Source: Deltaproteobacteria bacterium
GTDB taxonomy: Bacteria; Desulfobacterota; Desulfobacteria; Desulfobacterales; SURF-15
Assembly: GCA_024644775.1 (NCBI GenBank)
Contig: JAHEHB010000014.1
Coordinates: forward strand, 1-28,599
Length of the DNA stretch: 28,599 nucleotides
Reading direction: 5' to 3'
Positions 15,664-24,885 of this stretch are shown piece after piece. Position 1 is the stretch's first letter; each line of letters starts with the position of its first letter. The translations under genes and the position numbers were made by a program. Under the pieces are notes generated by a model that searched no databases, was not told the origin of the DNA, and worked only from the letters and a program-made list of their open reading frames with translations.

Positions 15664-15971
15664 TGACGTTGCCCGCAGTATGGACAGAACCTGAAATTTT
15701 CCTCAAGCGTGCGTCCGCACTGTTTGCACATCCACACCTCTTTGACCTGCCGGAATTCCTCCACTTTTTTATCGCCAACTCCTTGAGCCTGGCATCGGTT
15801 ACATATGAGAACAGGCTTTCCCTTTTTAACCGGAAAAAGGGGAATGAAAAACAGGCTAAAATAATGGTCGATCCGCTTCAGATAGGCCTGGGCGAGACCA
15901 CATGATGAACAACGCTGAGGCGTGTTTTCCAGTGTTTTTATCCTTGGAGAAATCCCTGCTATCAGAATCAT
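15660..15971 (-). CDS. Zinc-ribbon protein
   Basis: A 103-residue protein with three Cys pairs or ribbons: CSSC (21-24), CNRC (57-60) and a C-terminal pair of CKQC (80-83) and CPYC (95-98) that forms a complete zinc ribbon. The middle is hydrophobic (HYFSLFFIPLFPV) and could be a short membrane-associated or buried segment. Function unknown. It is cotranscribed with trmL. The ribosome-binding site before ATG 15971 is poor, and the nearest AGGAGG-like sequence is about 40 nt upstream, so the start is uncertain. Confidence 0.75.
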   Translation of the reverse strand: MILIAGISPRIKTLENTPQRCSSCGLAQAYLKRIDHYFSLFFIPLFPVKKGKPVLICNRCQAQGVGDKKVEEFRQVKEVWMCKQCGRTLEENFRFCPYCGQRQ

Positions 15972-16053
15972 TGATGCCCATTTTTACATAATTATTGTAA
16001 AACACCTCCGTATTGTATAAGAATTTCCGGTGGAGTCAAGGAGAATGCCTGAT

Positions 16054-16899
16054 ATGATTATCGATTTTCACACCCATATTTTTCCTGCAACCATACGAGA
16101 TAACAGGAGTAAGTATTTTTCTTCCGAATCGGGGTTCAATATTTTGTATCGTTCGCCGAAATCAAAGTTGGTGGGCGTAGAGGCACTGATTAATTCCATG
16201 GATAAGCATCGTGTCGACAAGTCTGTGGTTTTCGGATTTCCTTGGAAGAATACGACAACCGCAAAAAAGCATAACGATTATATTATGAATGCGGTAGCAA
16301 AATACGAGGAACGCCTCATCGGTCTTTGCTGTCTGGATCCATTGAATAAAAATTCGGTTCCCGAAGCCATCCGTTGTATCCAAGGGGGATTGTCCGGTAT
16401 CGGTGAGCTTGCACTATACGACACGAAATTGGATCAGCGATTTCTTGACAGCTTGGATCCCCTGATGGAAATTTGTTTTGAAAAGGATATACCGGCTCTG
16501 ATTCACACAAATGAGCCCATTGGCCATGCGTATCATGGAAAGACTTCGATGGACATACGTGATATATACGGAATGGTAAAACGGTTTCATCGAAACAAGC
16601 TCGTTTTCGCTCATTGGGGTGGCGGCTTACTGTTTTTTAACCTTTTAAAGAAGGAGGTCAAAGAAACCCTCAAGAACGTTTACTACGATACGGCAGCCTC
16701 TCCATTTCTTTATGATCCTACCATCTACTCGGTTGCCACACAAATTCTCGGTAAAGATAGAATCCTTTTTGGTAGTGACTTTCCGCTGTTGTCTCCGGAT
16801 CGATATTTTAAAGAACTGGCGGCCATTGATCTTACAAGGGATGAAATCGTGCGAATCTGTGGGTTGAATGCGGCCACGTTACTAAAGCTGGTCATGTGA
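16054..16899 (+). CDS. Amidohydrolase 2 family metal-dependent hydrolase
   Basis: A 281-residue TIM-barrel hydrolase of the amidohydrolase-2 (ACMSD-like) family. Metal-binding HTH motif at His6/His8 (IDFHTHIFP), ALIHTNEP in the middle, LVFAHWGGG as the next His, and the catalytic Asp in ILFGSDFPLLSP near the C-terminus. I chose ATG 16054 because AAGGAG lies 10 nt upstream and the protein then begins right at the first barrel strand; ATG 16045 and GTG 16030 are in frame but too close to or before that site. Substrate unknown; hydrolases and decarboxylases both occur in the family. Leftward YkgJ-type gene follows. Confidence 0.88.
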   Translation: MIIDFHTHIFPATIRDNRSKYFSSESGFNILYRSPKSKLVGVEALINSMDKHRVDKSVVFGFPWKNTTTAKKHNDYIMNAVAKYEERLIGLCCLDPLNKNSVPEAIRCIQGGLSGIGELALYDTKLDQRFLDSLDPLMEICFEKDIPALIHTNEPIGHAYHGKTSMDIRDIYGMVKRFHRNKLVFAHWGGGLLFFNLLKKEVKETLKNVYYDTAASPFLYDPTIYSVATQILGKDRILFGSDFPLLSPDRYFKELAAIDLTRDEIVRICGLNAATLLKLVM

Positions 16900-17031
16900 C
16901 AATGAGCGATTCGCCCCGACTCGTCATTTCGACATTTTTTGTTCAGTTTCTTTTACAAAAAAACAGAAGCTCATATAATAATCGACAAAGTTTTGTCGGG
17001 TTTAAGGCACTAAGCGCCTATGCACCTGGTT

Positions 17032-17718
17032 TTAAGGAGCTTTTATCTGCTGAAGAGACGTTAGAATCGGTTTCAGTCGGCTTCGGTGTTCAGGGGGCAC
17101 AAAAAGAACGCTAAAGCCTCTGTTTGGAATCAGTGTTGTCCCGGTTCGCTTAAGAACACCGTGACAATACAGTTTACGATTCGATTCGTCACGCATCATA
17201 TTTAGAATATCTATGAGATTCCCTGAATAACCATCCGCATCGACATGTTCGAGGAACTGCAAAAAAACAGAGTTTACACTCATTACGAAGGAATCCACAT
17301 CCGCATAGCCATTATTCCCGCAATTTCGTTTTGATAAAAAGCACCTGCATCCAAAGGGCCTCACCGGATAGATGGGACAGTCGCTATTCTCCAAAAATGG
17401 GCAATTGCCCCATGTGGCATCGCTTTGTTCTGCGGGGATATCCCCACCTTTTGCACACAGATCTGCCAGCATATTGGTGGTCATTTTCGGTTGAAAGCGT
17501 TGCTTGGACCGGAGGCTCAACAATTTGTCCAACTCCTTCGATTGTCCGGAGCGGATCAGATGATCGGCGATGATATATCCTTCAAGCGTTGTCATCACCA
17601 CGTTACACGTGCAGCAATGGGCGCAAAATCGCTTGCATGCCACTGATAGACCGGCGGCAAATCGATCGTATAATTTATAGATTTTTTTTAACAGGATTAA
17701 TTTGGTGTTAATATTCAC
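17032..17718 (-). CDS. YkgJ-type cysteine cluster protein
   Basis: A 228-residue cytoplasmic protein with a Cys-rich core: CKRFCAHCCTC (28-38), then CPFL, CPIYPVRPFGCRCF (about 114-127) and a further Cys. This is the CxxxCxxCC...CPIYxxRPxxCR layout of the YkgJ/UPF0153 family, which is presumed to bind zinc or iron-sulfur; its biochemical role is not established. The start is probably GTG 17718: an ATG one base upstream of it is out of frame and meets a stop at once. It lies back to back with the DUF362 gene (159 bp spacer). Confidence 0.85.
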   Translation of the reverse strand: MNINTKLILLKKIYKLYDRFAAGLSVACKRFCAHCCTCNVVMTTLEGYIIADHLIRSGQSKELDKLLSLRSKQRFQPKMTTNMLADLCAKGGDIPAEQSDATWGNCPFLENSDCPIYPVRPFGCRCFLSKRNCGNNGYADVDSFVMSVNSVFLQFLEHVDADGYSGNLIDILNMMRDESNRKLYCHGVLKRTGTTLIPNRGFSVLFVPPEHRSRLKPILTSLQQIKAP

Positions 17719-17877
17719 ATTGGAACTTTCAAAAAACCCCTTTATTTTATAAACTGATCATAATCAGTATAGGTCAAATGGCCTATTTTAACAATGAATC
17801 GAATCTGAAATTCCAATGTCACCATGGAGACACTTTAGCCGGAATTTAAAAAGCGTAATTTAATATCAGGAGCGACG

Positions 17878-18984
17878 ATGAAAAGTACCGTTTATTTTAT
17901 GGACTTAAGAGCCAGCTATAAAAATAATCTTATCAAAAAGCTTTGCCGACTCATGGATTCTGCGACGATTTCCCGTGTCATCAAAGAAAGAGACCGGATC
18001 GCCGTAAAGCTTCACTTTGGTGAGCGAGGGAACACTGCATTTATCCGGCCTGTATTTATAAGAGAAATTGTAAGAAAAATCAGAGAAATGGGGGGTGTTC
18101 CCTTTTTGACCGATTCCAATACGCTGTACCGAGGCACTCGCAGTGATGCACCCCGCCATCTTGAAACCGCCTTTCAAAACGGTTTTTCCTATACGGTTGT
18201 GGATGCCCCGGTTATCATTGCCGACGGACTCCGGGGAAGCAGTGAAACCACTGTTGATATTCATCAGAAACGATTCAAACACGTCTTTATCGCCTCTGAA
18301 ATCGTCCATGCTGATGGCATGGTGTCTGTTGCACATTTCAAAGGACATGAACTCACCGGATTTGCCGGTACGTTAAAAAATATCGGGATGGGATGTGCAT
18401 CCCGGAAAGGAAAACTGGCACAACACTCGTCTGTTTCACCGAAAGTGAAAACGAAAAAATGTATTGGCTGTGGAGACTGTATCATACGCTGTCCGGTGGA
18501 TGCGATTTTTCTTAAAGACGATAAGGCGGCGATCGATACAGACGTGTGTATCGGTTGTGGTGAGTGTATTCTCATTTGCCCCACTGAGGCCGTTGGAATC
18601 CGGTGGAATCAATCCATTCCGGTGTTTTTAGAAAATATGGTGGAATACGCATTGGGAGCGTTAAAGGCAAAAACCGATAAAACCTTATTTTTAAATTTTA
18701 TCACAGATGTCTCCCCCTCCTGTGATTGCCCGCCCTATAACGATGCACCGATTGTACGAGATATCGGCATTGTTGCCGCAGATGATCCTGTGGCCATCGA
18801 TCAAGCTTCCGTCGACCTGGTCAATCAAGAAACCGCTGTTTTAGGATCCTGCCTGAAAGAAAATGTCCAACCTGGCGAAGACAAATTTAAAGGGATGTAC
18901 CCAAAGGTAGACTGGTCCCTACAGTTAGATTATGCTGAACACCTGGGGCTGGGAACCCGGCATTATGACCTTATAAAGATTTAA
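17878..18984 (+). CDS. DUF362 protein with 2x[4Fe-4S] ferredoxin domain
   Basis: A 368-residue protein: N-terminal DUF362 part (about 1-185) with KLHFGERGNT and SVAHFKGHELTGFAGTLKN, then a bacterial ferredoxin domain with CIGCGDCIIRCP (197-208) and CIGCGECILICP (226-237), then the rest of DUF362 (PVAIDQASVDLVN). The family is common in anaerobes, often as an iron-sulfur protein of unknown redox partner. No signal peptide. TCAGGAG precedes the ATG by 6 nt. The stop overlaps that of the convergent porin gene by 4 bp. Confidence 0.93.
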   Translation: MKSTVYFMDLRASYKNNLIKKLCRLMDSATISRVIKERDRIAVKLHFGERGNTAFIRPVFIREIVRKIREMGGVPFLTDSNTLYRGTRSDAPRHLETAFQNGFSYTVVDAPVIIADGLRGSSETTVDIHQKRFKHVFIASEIVHADGMVSVAHFKGHELTGFAGTLKNIGMGCASRKGKLAQHSSVSPKVKTKKCIGCGDCIIRCPVDAIFLKDDKAAIDTDVCIGCGECILICPTEAVGIRWNQSIPVFLENMVEYALGALKAKTDKTLFLNFITDVSPSCDCPPYNDAPIVRDIGIVAADDPVAIDQASVDLVNQETAVLGSCLKENVQPGEDKFKGMYPKVDWSLQLDYAEHLGLGTRHYDLIKI

Positions 18985-20243
18985 AATCGGTAGCTGACGT
19001 TTAATGCAAAAATGTGGGCACGAATATCTGTAAATTCGCCGGTGAACCGGCCCACAGGCGTGTTACCGGACGCGTTGTTAAACGTTCGATCTTCGTCCAA
19101 TAAAAAATTGTATGCCAAATCGACCGTCCATTTATTATGGTGAATACCGGAACCCACCGTAAAAAGCCATCGATCACCGGATGGTACCAATACATCCAGC
19201 GTATCGCTGGGAATCGGTGTCTTATCGTAAATGATACCCCCCCTTAAATCTAACCACTCATTGAGCCGGTACTGACCGCCGAACCGATAGGCCCACACAT
19301 CCTTCCAATCTTTTCGATTGGAGATGGTGGAGCCGTTGTCCAGGTTCACCTCCAGTTTTTCATACGTCGACCATTCGGTCCACTGGGCATCGAACTCCAG
19401 GGTCAATGCGTTCCATGTCCAGGCAATCCCAACGTACAGCACAGATGGTAATTCAATATTTGCACTGGCGCCGAATTTTCGATCGCCCCCGACAGCAGCG
19501 GGCACATTGGTCAGCGAGAGTCGGCCGCCGGTAATGCTGTGATCGATTCGGCTTCGATAGGAAGCCCCCAACTTAATACCGTCGGTTAACCACAAGAGGG
19601 CTCCCACATTCCAACCCCATTCCCAGTCGTCACCCTCCACGTTGCTATCTGCTTCAGGTAAGCCGGAAGCAAAAAACCGTTTGTTTTTAAGTTCCACATC
19701 CAGATACTGGATCATGGGGCCTGCAGAAAGGCTGAATTTTCGAAATGGGCGAAATGCAACCACAGGGTTGATCGATACGGTTGTTAAATTCGCCTCCGTA
19801 CCGCCTGTTAAAAACCGTCCTTCCCAATCATCCGGCCAATCGGTCCCAAGACCGAAATTGGAAAAGACACCGAGGCCAAACCCGATGCTCTCATTGTATC
19901 GATAGGTGGCATATGCGTTGGGTACAAAAAAAACCGAATCTTCAAGATCCGTCTTCTTACCAACGGTTGTATTTAAGATGGAATTTTCCGTATTGCTTTT
20001 GAAACTCGCCTTGGGAATAATGGGACTCACTCCCACCGTCACCTGAACGCCTTCAAGTTGCATAATTCCGGCCGGGTTGTAAAAGACAGCCGAAGGGTCG
20101 TCGGCTTGTGCCACAAAGGCACCGCCCATGCCGATGGCTCGAGCCGATTGCTCGTTGATGGCAAACCCGCTGCCAAAGGACTGTGCCGGGATGAGTAAAA
20201 GACCGATCAGCCAAAAACACCTCACGAACCGATTCGTTTTCAT
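18981..20243 (-). CDS. FadL/OmpP1 family outer-membrane transporter
   Basis: A 420-residue outer-membrane beta barrel for hydrophobic compounds such as long-chain fatty acids. A signal peptide (about 1-24, ending AQSFGSG) precedes the FadL-type plug, which begins SGFAINEQSARAIGMGGAF and includes DDPSAVFYNPAGIM, the family signature. Alternating aromatic/polar strands follow and the chain ends in NVSYRF with a terminal Phe, as needed for barrel assembly. AAAGGAG lies 8 nt before the ATG. Substrate cannot be told; in this kind of organism it could be fatty acids or aromatic compounds. Confidence 0.93.
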   Translation of the reverse strand: MKTNRFVRCFWLIGLLLIPAQSFGSGFAINEQSARAIGMGGAFVAQADDPSAVFYNPAGIMQLEGVQVTVGVSPIIPKASFKSNTENSILNTTVGKKTDLEDSVFFVPNAYATYRYNESIGFGLGVFSNFGLGTDWPDDWEGRFLTGGTEANLTTVSINPVVAFRPFRKFSLSAGPMIQYLDVELKNKRFFASGLPEADSNVEGDDWEWGWNVGALLWLTDGIKLGASYRSRIDHSITGGRLSLTNVPAAVGGDRKFGASANIELPSVLYVGIAWTWNALTLEFDAQWTEWSTYEKLEVNLDNGSTISNRKDWKDVWAYRFGGQYRLNEWLDLRGGIIYDKTPIPSDTLDVLVPSGDRWLFTVGSGIHHNKWTVDLAYNFLLDEDRTFNNASGNTPVGRFTGEFTDIRAHIFALNVSYRF

Positions 20244-20514
20244 CGCCTGTCTCCTTTATTTGATCTGATGAATTTCCCATGAATATCGCCAGGGAAAGAA
20301 CTGGTTTCCGTTGATGACAATATCTATTAACCCTGTCGACTGTCAAGATCAATCCGTATTATTATAAATCCAAGTTCTTGAAAATATTGACACAAGGGTT
20401 CTGAACGTTTAAGTTCTTAGAAACTTAGGTCACCCGAGACACAAAGCAGCTCTATTTTAAAGCTGTGGCAATCGCCGTTGACTTCATCAAAAACGATAAG
20501 GAAAATGAAAGACC
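20244..20514. other. Divergent intergenic region
   Basis: Spacer of 271 bp between the porin and DUF2333 genes. Besides the two ribosome-binding sites I see attgacac near 20387-20394 as a possible -35 and a short hairpin cagct/agctg around 20446-20464. No gene. Confidence 0.4.
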
Positions 20515-21477
20515 ATGGAAAAATCGCTGATTCCCAAAATGACAACCTTCGGCAAACGGCTGGTTTTGGTATTGCTGGCATTTTTTCTCATATGGCCCCT
20601 TACTGTGGGCATCTACTGGATCATATATAGAGGCTATACGCTCATTGATCAGACCAAGTTTCCGGAACTGGACGCCCGCATTGCAAGTCAACTCGAAAGC
20701 ACGCTACCGGATTCTCCAGAAGGTGAGAAAGGGGCAGCCCTTTCGACCGCTATTCGGAGCCGGTTGGAAGAAGAAATGCGTTCTCCATTGGGATGGTCGA
20801 TCAACGATCTGTTGATTTCTCCCACCCGCTGGTTGGACAATCGTGCCAATCGACAACGGGGAACCATCTTCGCCACCCGGATGCTGATGAATTTTTTTTC
20901 CACCAATTTGGCCAAATACGGTAAAGTCGATGCCGAAAATGAATTGTTAAAAGAGGCCCGGGAAAAACGCTTCGCCTTTTCCGAAGACAGCTGGTGGTTT
21001 CCTTCTACCGAAAAGGAATATAAAAAAGGGATCGCTTTAATGAAGCAATACGAAGCTGACCTGAAGAACGGTAAAGCGATATACAACCTACGCTCGGATG
21101 ATATGTACAACATGCTGGATTTTATTGTCGGCGCCCAGTTTTTAGATCAGCCACTCGGGCTTTTGGTGCAGTCCAATGATGAGGTGCCGTATGATAAATT
21201 AGACGATCGCATATACTACACCCAGGGCGTTATTCTGGTTCTCCGGGACGTTTTGCACACCTTTATCCATCTCTATCCCGACATCAAAGCCAAAGGGGGG
21301 GAAGACAATATACGGATCGCGTTTAGAGATATGGACCGGATTTGCACATTTGATCCGCTGCTCGTCTTGAGAGGGGATCATGACTCCATCATGGCCGATC
21401 ATCGCGGCAAGATAGGGAGATATCTGATTTCCATGCGGGAACGAATCAATGATGTCGCCCAGTCGATCCGAAGGTAA
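20515..21477 (+). CDS. DUF2333 family membrane-anchored protein
   Basis: A 320-residue protein with one N-terminal membrane helix (about 15-37) and a large soluble part, probably periplasmic. Segments such as SPLGWSINDLLISPTRWLDNR (84-104), SEDSWWFPSTEKEY and RDVLHTFIHLYPDIKAKGG match what I know of DUF2333, a family with no assigned function. ATG 20515 is preceded by AAGG at 14 nt, an unusually long spacing; an ATG at 20504 is in another frame and leads only to a short frame. Stands alone. Confidence 0.8.
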   Translation: MEKSLIPKMTTFGKRLVLVLLAFFLIWPLTVGIYWIIYRGYTLIDQTKFPELDARIASQLESTLPDSPEGEKGAALSTAIRSRLEEEMRSPLGWSINDLLISPTRWLDNRANRQRGTIFATRMLMNFFSTNLAKYGKVDAENELLKEAREKRFAFSEDSWWFPSTEKEYKKGIALMKQYEADLKNGKAIYNLRSDDMYNMLDFIVGAQFLDQPLGLLVQSNDEVPYDKLDDRIYYTQGVILVLRDVLHTFIHLYPDIKAKGGEDNIRIAFRDMDRICTFDPLLVLRGDHDSIMADHRGKIGRYLISMRERINDVAQSIRR

Positions 21478-21679
21478 AGAGTCTGAGTTCGGGGTAACGA
21501 ACCCTTTAGCTATCGTTTCGAACCCGAATACCTTACCATAAATTAACGCTTGACAACTCTTCGGTCTTTTCGGTATTTAAATACTGGTTTTTGCCGGATC
21601 ATATGGGGTTTCATATGGTGCGGTCTGCGCAAAATCGATACTCAATCTAACTTGATAGTATAGGTGTTCCCATTTTTCG

Positions 21680-21726
21680 CCCCCTCCCAAACTCTCCCTC
21701 TCGGGGGGGAAAACAGGGTGGGGGTG
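21680..21726. repeat. C-rich/G-rich palindromic intergenic repeat
   Basis: A run of cccctccc...tccctc followed by tcg and ggggggg...gggtgggggtg forms an imperfect hairpin. This composition is typical of dispersed palindromic intergenic repeats. The rest of the 21478-21827 spacer shows nothing further that I can support except the ribosome-binding site GGAG before the S1 gene. Confidence 0.5.
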
Positions 21727-21827
21727 TTAATTTGTTTGATTCAATCACCTTCAAAAAGCAATTTCTTGCCAATTATCAATATCAATATTACCATTCATAA
21801 TTTTTCAAACCCTGGAGATATGCAAAA

Positions 21828-23300
21828 ATGTCGGACAATATAGGAAATCACAACAACCAAAACGAAGAAAGCGAAAAGGAAAAAGAAAGCTTTGCCGAAC
21901 TGTTCGAATCCTATCAGGTTGGAATGAGCGAAAACCTAAAAATCGGAGACCAGATCAGCGGCAACATCATTGCCATGGATGCCACGAGTGTTTTTATCGA
22001 TACCGGAACCAAAATCGACGGTGTGGTGGATAAACAAGAGCTGGTGGATGAAAACGGCGAATTTCCATACTCCCAGGGCGATCGATTGGAGCTGTACGTT
22101 GTTGCGTTGACTGAAGGCGAAGTCAGGCTTTCGAAGGCGATTTCGGGAATCGGTGGGCTGAATATGCTCAAAGACGCTTTTAGAGGCGGGATTCCCGTGG
22201 AGGGAAACGTCAAAGCGGTTGTAAAGGGTGGTTATCACGTGGAAGTCCTTCATCGAAGAGCATTTTGTCCCATCAGCCAAATAGATGTCAAATATGTCGA
22301 GACTCCTGAAGAATACGTCGGTAATACTTACCATTTTCTGATCAAGCGGTTCGAGGATAACGGAAGGAATATCGTGCTGTCCAGACGGGAAAAATTGGAA
22401 CAAGAACAAAAGGAGACCCAAAAGGCATTTTTAAAGGATCTTTCCATAGATTCCATCGTAGAAGGCAGGGTCATGCGCTTGATGCCTTTTGGTGCATTTG
22501 TGGAGTTGACTCCCGGTCTCGAGGGAATGGTTCATATCTCCGAGTTGAGCTGGTCCAGGCTTCAAAAGCCGGAAGAAGCTGTAAAGATCGGTGATACCGT
22601 CCGGGTAAAGGTGTTGAATATCACGCAGGGCCAAAAAGGAGACGAGAAAAAGATAGCCCTTTCTATTAAACAACTCAGCGGCGATCCATGGGAGACGGTA
22701 GCGGATACCGTTCACGCGGGTGACCGGCTCGAGGGAAAAGTTACCCGCTGCATGGGGTTTGGTGTATTTGTGGAAATTTCGCCAGGTATCGAAGGGCTGG
22801 TACACATCAGTGAGATGAGCTATGTCAAACGGGTCCATAAACCGGAAGACGAGGTTCGCCCCGGGGAGATGGTTTGGGTGATGGTAAAGGAGGTTGATGT
22901 AATAAATAGAAGGATTTCATTAAGTATCAGAGACGCCGCGGGGGATCCTTGGGCGGATATCAATGAAAAGTACGTTATCGGTCAAACCGTGAACGGTACC
23001 TTTGAAAAGAAAGAAAAATTCGGCTGTTTTATAACGTTAGAACCTGGTATTACGGGACTCCTTCCAAAATCCAAGTTGAGCAGAACATCTGCCGCCGGTT
23101 CGATTGATAAATTGAAGCAGGGAGATTCCATCACCGTAATAATTGATGAGATCCGACCGGAAACAAGGCGAATTTCCCTCGGAATTTCGGATACAAAGGA
23201 TGAAGAGGATTGGCAGTCCTTTTCCGAAGATACCGGAAAATCTCTGGGATCCTTGGGGGAACAGCTGAAAAAAGCATTACAGGACAAAAACGGAGATTAG
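21828..23300 (+). CDS. S1 RNA-binding domain protein (five S1 domains)
   Basis: A 490-residue cytoplasmic RNA-binding protein. After an acidic N-terminus come five S1 (OB-fold) repeats at about 38-104, 122-188, 209-283, 297-369 and 385-453. Repeats 3 and 4 are the best conserved (FGAFVELTPGLEGMVHISELSW; FGVFVEISPGIEGLVHISEMSY). Repeat 2 has KGGYHVEVLHRRAFCPISQID, the form typical of repeat 2 in ribosomal protein S1. Canonical long S1 has six repeats and about 550-580 residues, so this is a shorter S1 or a paralogue acting in translation or RNA turnover. GGAG is 10 nt before ATG 21828; an ATG at 21820 is out of frame. Confidence 0.88.
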   Translation: MSDNIGNHNNQNEESEKEKESFAELFESYQVGMSENLKIGDQISGNIIAMDATSVFIDTGTKIDGVVDKQELVDENGEFPYSQGDRLELYVVALTEGEVRLSKAISGIGGLNMLKDAFRGGIPVEGNVKAVVKGGYHVEVLHRRAFCPISQIDVKYVETPEEYVGNTYHFLIKRFEDNGRNIVLSRREKLEQEQKETQKAFLKDLSIDSIVEGRVMRLMPFGAFVELTPGLEGMVHISELSWSRLQKPEEAVKIGDTVRVKVLNITQGQKGDEKKIALSIKQLSGDPWETVADTVHAGDRLEGKVTRCMGFGVFVEISPGIEGLVHISEMSYVKRVHKPEDEVRPGEMVWVMVKEVDVINRRISLSIRDAAGDPWADINEKYVIGQTVNGTFEKKEKFGCFITLEPGITGLLPKSKLSRTSAAGSIDKLKQGDSITVIIDEIRPETRRISLGISDTKDEEDWQSFSEDTGKSLGSLGEQLKKALQDKNGD

Positions 23301-23322
23301 CCGCCTGCAAAAGGTATTTTAC

Positions 23323-23619
23323 GCACTAAAGGGACCTGGGATCGCTCTCGGCGTGGATTCTGAATACAATTACCAGGAGATGAGACGTACAGACCCAACC
23401 AGCGGTCAAATTCTGGTGGTCGGGACTGATGGTATCTGGGAGACCCGAAATAAGGATGGTCAGATGTTCGACAAGCATGGTCTTTATGAAATTATTCGTA
23501 AAAACGCCACCGCCAGAGCCACTGTGCTGGTGAACGCTATCATTGACGGGCTTGAAAATTTTCGACAGGGAGACGTCCAGGAAGACGATGTGACTCTGGT
23601 GATCGTCAAAATTGCTTGA
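23323..23619 (+). pseudogene. C-terminal remnant of a PP2C/SpoIIE-type (RsbU) phosphatase
   Basis: Only the last roughly 100 residues of a serine phosphatase domain remain: LKGPGIALGVDSEYNYQ, GQILVVGTDGIWETRN with the metal-binding Asp of GTDG, and NFRQGDVQEDDVTLVIVKI, the typical C-terminal DDVTLVVVK motif. The frame has no start with a ribosome-binding site; a GTG at 23353 falls inside the conserved GIALGV turn. Upstream the frame enters the end of the S1 gene, where it no longer resembles a phosphatase. The active-site N-terminal half is absent, so it is non-functional. Its last bases overlap the stop of the M48 gene on the other strand. Confidence 0.8.
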
Positions 23620-24837
23620 TTGCTTGAATACGCTCTAAAATTGGCGGATGGGAATAGTTTAAGAAAACATAAAACGGATGCGGTATCAGATTTGAAAGAT
23701 TGTGAACGGAAAGTTTTTTTAGGGCATTGATCATGGCAAGCGGATCTTTCGCCGTTTGAACCGCGAATCGATCGGCTGAATATTCGTTTTTGCGGGAGAG
23801 CGTTTGCATATATAGCCCGATAAAGAATTCCAGCGGCGAATATAGCATGCCAAAAAATATAAGTCCGGCATAGACCGATTGATGGTCCATGTAAAAGGCA
23901 TCGAACAATCCTTGGTAGGAGATAAAAAACGATAATAAAAAAAAGAGAATCCCCATTTGGATAATCCCTAGTGTGATCGCTTGTAACACATGTCTCTTTT
24001 TGTAGTGTCCCATTTCGTGGGCTAAAACGGCGACCAATTCGGCAGTCGTGTGTTTTTCTATTAAGGTATCAAACAGAACAATACGCTTATGTCTGCCAAA
24101 TCCGGTAAAAAAGGCGTTGGATCTGCTGGAACGTCGGGAGCCGTCCATAACAAAATATTTTCCAGAGAAAATTTAATGGATCGCGCATAAGACAAAATCG
24201 ACGTTTTAAGCTCTCCTTCTTCAAGGGGCCTGAATTTGTTAAACAATGGCATGATCCACGTGGGGGCGATGAACTGAATCCCCAGCATAAACAAGGAGAC
24301 CGCAGTCCAACAATACCACCAGGCATTGGCACCGGCATATTGAAAAAAAGCCAGTATCCCCGCAAGTAAAGGACCCCCTAACACCACCGAGAGCCCCACC
24401 GCTTTTATAAGATCCAGCACAAAGGTTTTCGGCGTCGTCTTGTTGAATCCAAACCGCTCTTCGATGACAAAGGTGTCATAAATGCTAAAAGGAAGGGACA
24501 ACACCGCCCTTACCAGCATCAATATTCCGATGTAGACGAGGCCGGTTGTGATGGGGCCGAAGCCCCCGGATCTGACCCATTGATCTAAGAATGGAAACCC
24601 CTTAAAGAACCAAAAGCAAAGGAGGACGACGCCGTTGAAGGTGCCGGTTATCCAGCCAAATTGAGTATTTACACGAAGATAATCCTGAGACTTGCGGTAC
24701 TGTTCCGAATCGTACATGCCCTTAAAGGCTTCTGGAAGCTTCGTGCTAAGGTGCTTTAGGTTCAGATAATCCGCTAGAAAATGAAGAATAAAATCTACCA
24801 GAATGGTCATCAAAATGATGATGGCGATTGTGTTCAT
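23606..24837 (-). pseudogene. Ste24-like M48 metalloprotease, frameshifted
   Basis: Two leftward frames make one Ste24/CAAX-protease-1-like membrane protease of about 410 residues. The first (24837 to about 24155) has the N-terminal membrane helices, LPFSIYDTFVIEERFGFN and APTWIMPLFNKF. The second (about 24152 to 23606) has MDGSRRSSRSNAFFTGFG, the zinc motif AHEMGHYKKRH, and the third ligand region RKNEYSADRFA. The family reads ENIFVMDGS across the junction. Here gaaaatattttgttatgg gives ENILLW in one frame and VMDGS in the other, and a single added T in the T4 run (24152-24155) restores the whole. Either a natural one-base deletion or an assembly error. Confidence 0.9.
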
Positions 24838-24885
24838 AGAAGTCTACCGTGCCGACGTTTTAACAATTCAACAAAAAAAACCGAT

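Noticed and set aside
16983..16998. Short hairpin cgacaa/ttgtcg after the amidohydrolase gene
   Set aside because: Neither side is followed by a proper U-tract and the stem is only 6 bp of mixed pairs; not called as a terminator.
21758..21773. Leftward ttggcaagaaattgc, sigma-54-like
   Set aside because: The GG-GC distance is 11, not 12 bp, and there is no suitable leftward gene downstream.
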